Part shown: positions 6,208 through 6,284 of the stretch, piece by piece
Layout of the letters: each line of letters opens with the position of its first letter
Position numbering within the stretch: the stretch's first letter is position 1
DNA from: QQUD01 sp039029915
GTDB taxonomy: Bacteria; Chloroflexota; Anaerolineae; Promineifilales; Promineifilaceae
Direction of reading: 5' to 3'
Length of the DNA stretch: 6,284 nt
Assembly: GCA_039029915.1 (NCBI GenBank)
Contig: JBCCFD010000460.1
Coordinates: 1-6,284 of the forward strand
Position numbers and translations under genes: made by a program
Notes under the pieces: generated by a model
What the model was told of the DNA's origin: nothing
Databases searched by the model: none
What the model saw: only the letters and a program-made list of their open reading frames with translations

Positions 6208-6284
6208 TTGAGTATTCCATATGAACAATCCTATTTAGGGCGGATGCGAAAACTTATTGGCAAACAGAAAATGTTTGCCATTGG
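6208..6284 (+). CDS. Probable NUDIX hydrolase, N-terminal part (cut by window end)
   Basis: The frame begins with TTG at 6208 and stays open for 25 full codons to the right edge. The peptide reads SIPYEQSYLGRMRKL followed by IGKQKMFAIG. The pattern Y-L-x-x-(L/M)-R-K-L-(V/I)-G-(K/H)-x-x-(hydrophobic) then A-x-G is typical of the N-terminus of a NUDIX hydrolase subgroup that goes on to a GRVLL...R segment and the Nudix box. The Nudix box itself is outside the window, so the assignment rests on this short match. The next in-frame ATG (6244) would remove the conserved start of the motif, so TTG with its ribosome binding site is preferred. It begins 79 bases after the gabT-like stop, in the same direction, and may or may not belong to that transcript. 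Confidence 0.6.
   Translation, partial: MSIPYEQSYLGRMRKLIGKQKMFAI

Noticed and set aside
6258..6280. Hairpin TGGCAAAC...GTTTGCCA as a terminator
   Set aside because: It lies inside the NUDIX-like coding frame and has no following T-run.

Overview
The window is a bacterial, protein-coding stretch of about 48% G+C by eye. All genes lie on the + strand, and there is no RNA gene, transposase or CRISPR array. Most start codons lack a clear Shine-Dalgarno sequence. The genes carry a strongly over-represented palindromic octamer, ACGGCCGT. The taxon cannot be fixed from this alone. The octamer and codon use would fit an environmental lineage such as Chloroflexota, while the palindrome at 3845-4005 resembles intergenic palindromes I associate with Bacteroidota. 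I leave the assignment open.

Layout: (1) 1-87 is the C-terminus of a flavin amine oxidase, joined by an ATGA overlap to (2) a complete second flavin amine oxidase (84-1403). (3) 1509-2348 is a nitrilase-superfamily enzyme that looks like N-carbamoylputrescine amidase (AguB). (4) 2397-3704 is a class III PLP aminotransferase of the AGXT2-like type. (5) 3705-4168 is a gene-free, AT-rich stretch with a short tandem octamer repeat and a large two-tier palindrome. (6) 4169-4705 is an AT-rich orphan gene for a three-helix membrane protein. (7) 4788-6128 is a 4-aminobutyrate aminotransferase (GabT-like). (8) 6208-6284 is the start of a probable NUDIX hydrolase, cut by the window edge.

The enzymes fit one theme, polyamine and omega-amino-acid catabolism. 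AguB would release putrescine from N-carbamoylputrescine. An amine oxidase or the first aminotransferase could oxidise the terminal amine to 4-aminobutanal, and after an aldehyde dehydrogenase step (gene not in the window) GabT would convert GABA to succinate semialdehyde. Agmatine deiminase is also not in the window. The AT-rich block 3705-4787 separates GabT from the rest and looks like a later insertion or a differently evolving segment.

The most unusual signals are the ACGGCCGT octamer, which mostly sits in one reading frame where it encodes Thr-Ala-Val, and the concentric palindrome.
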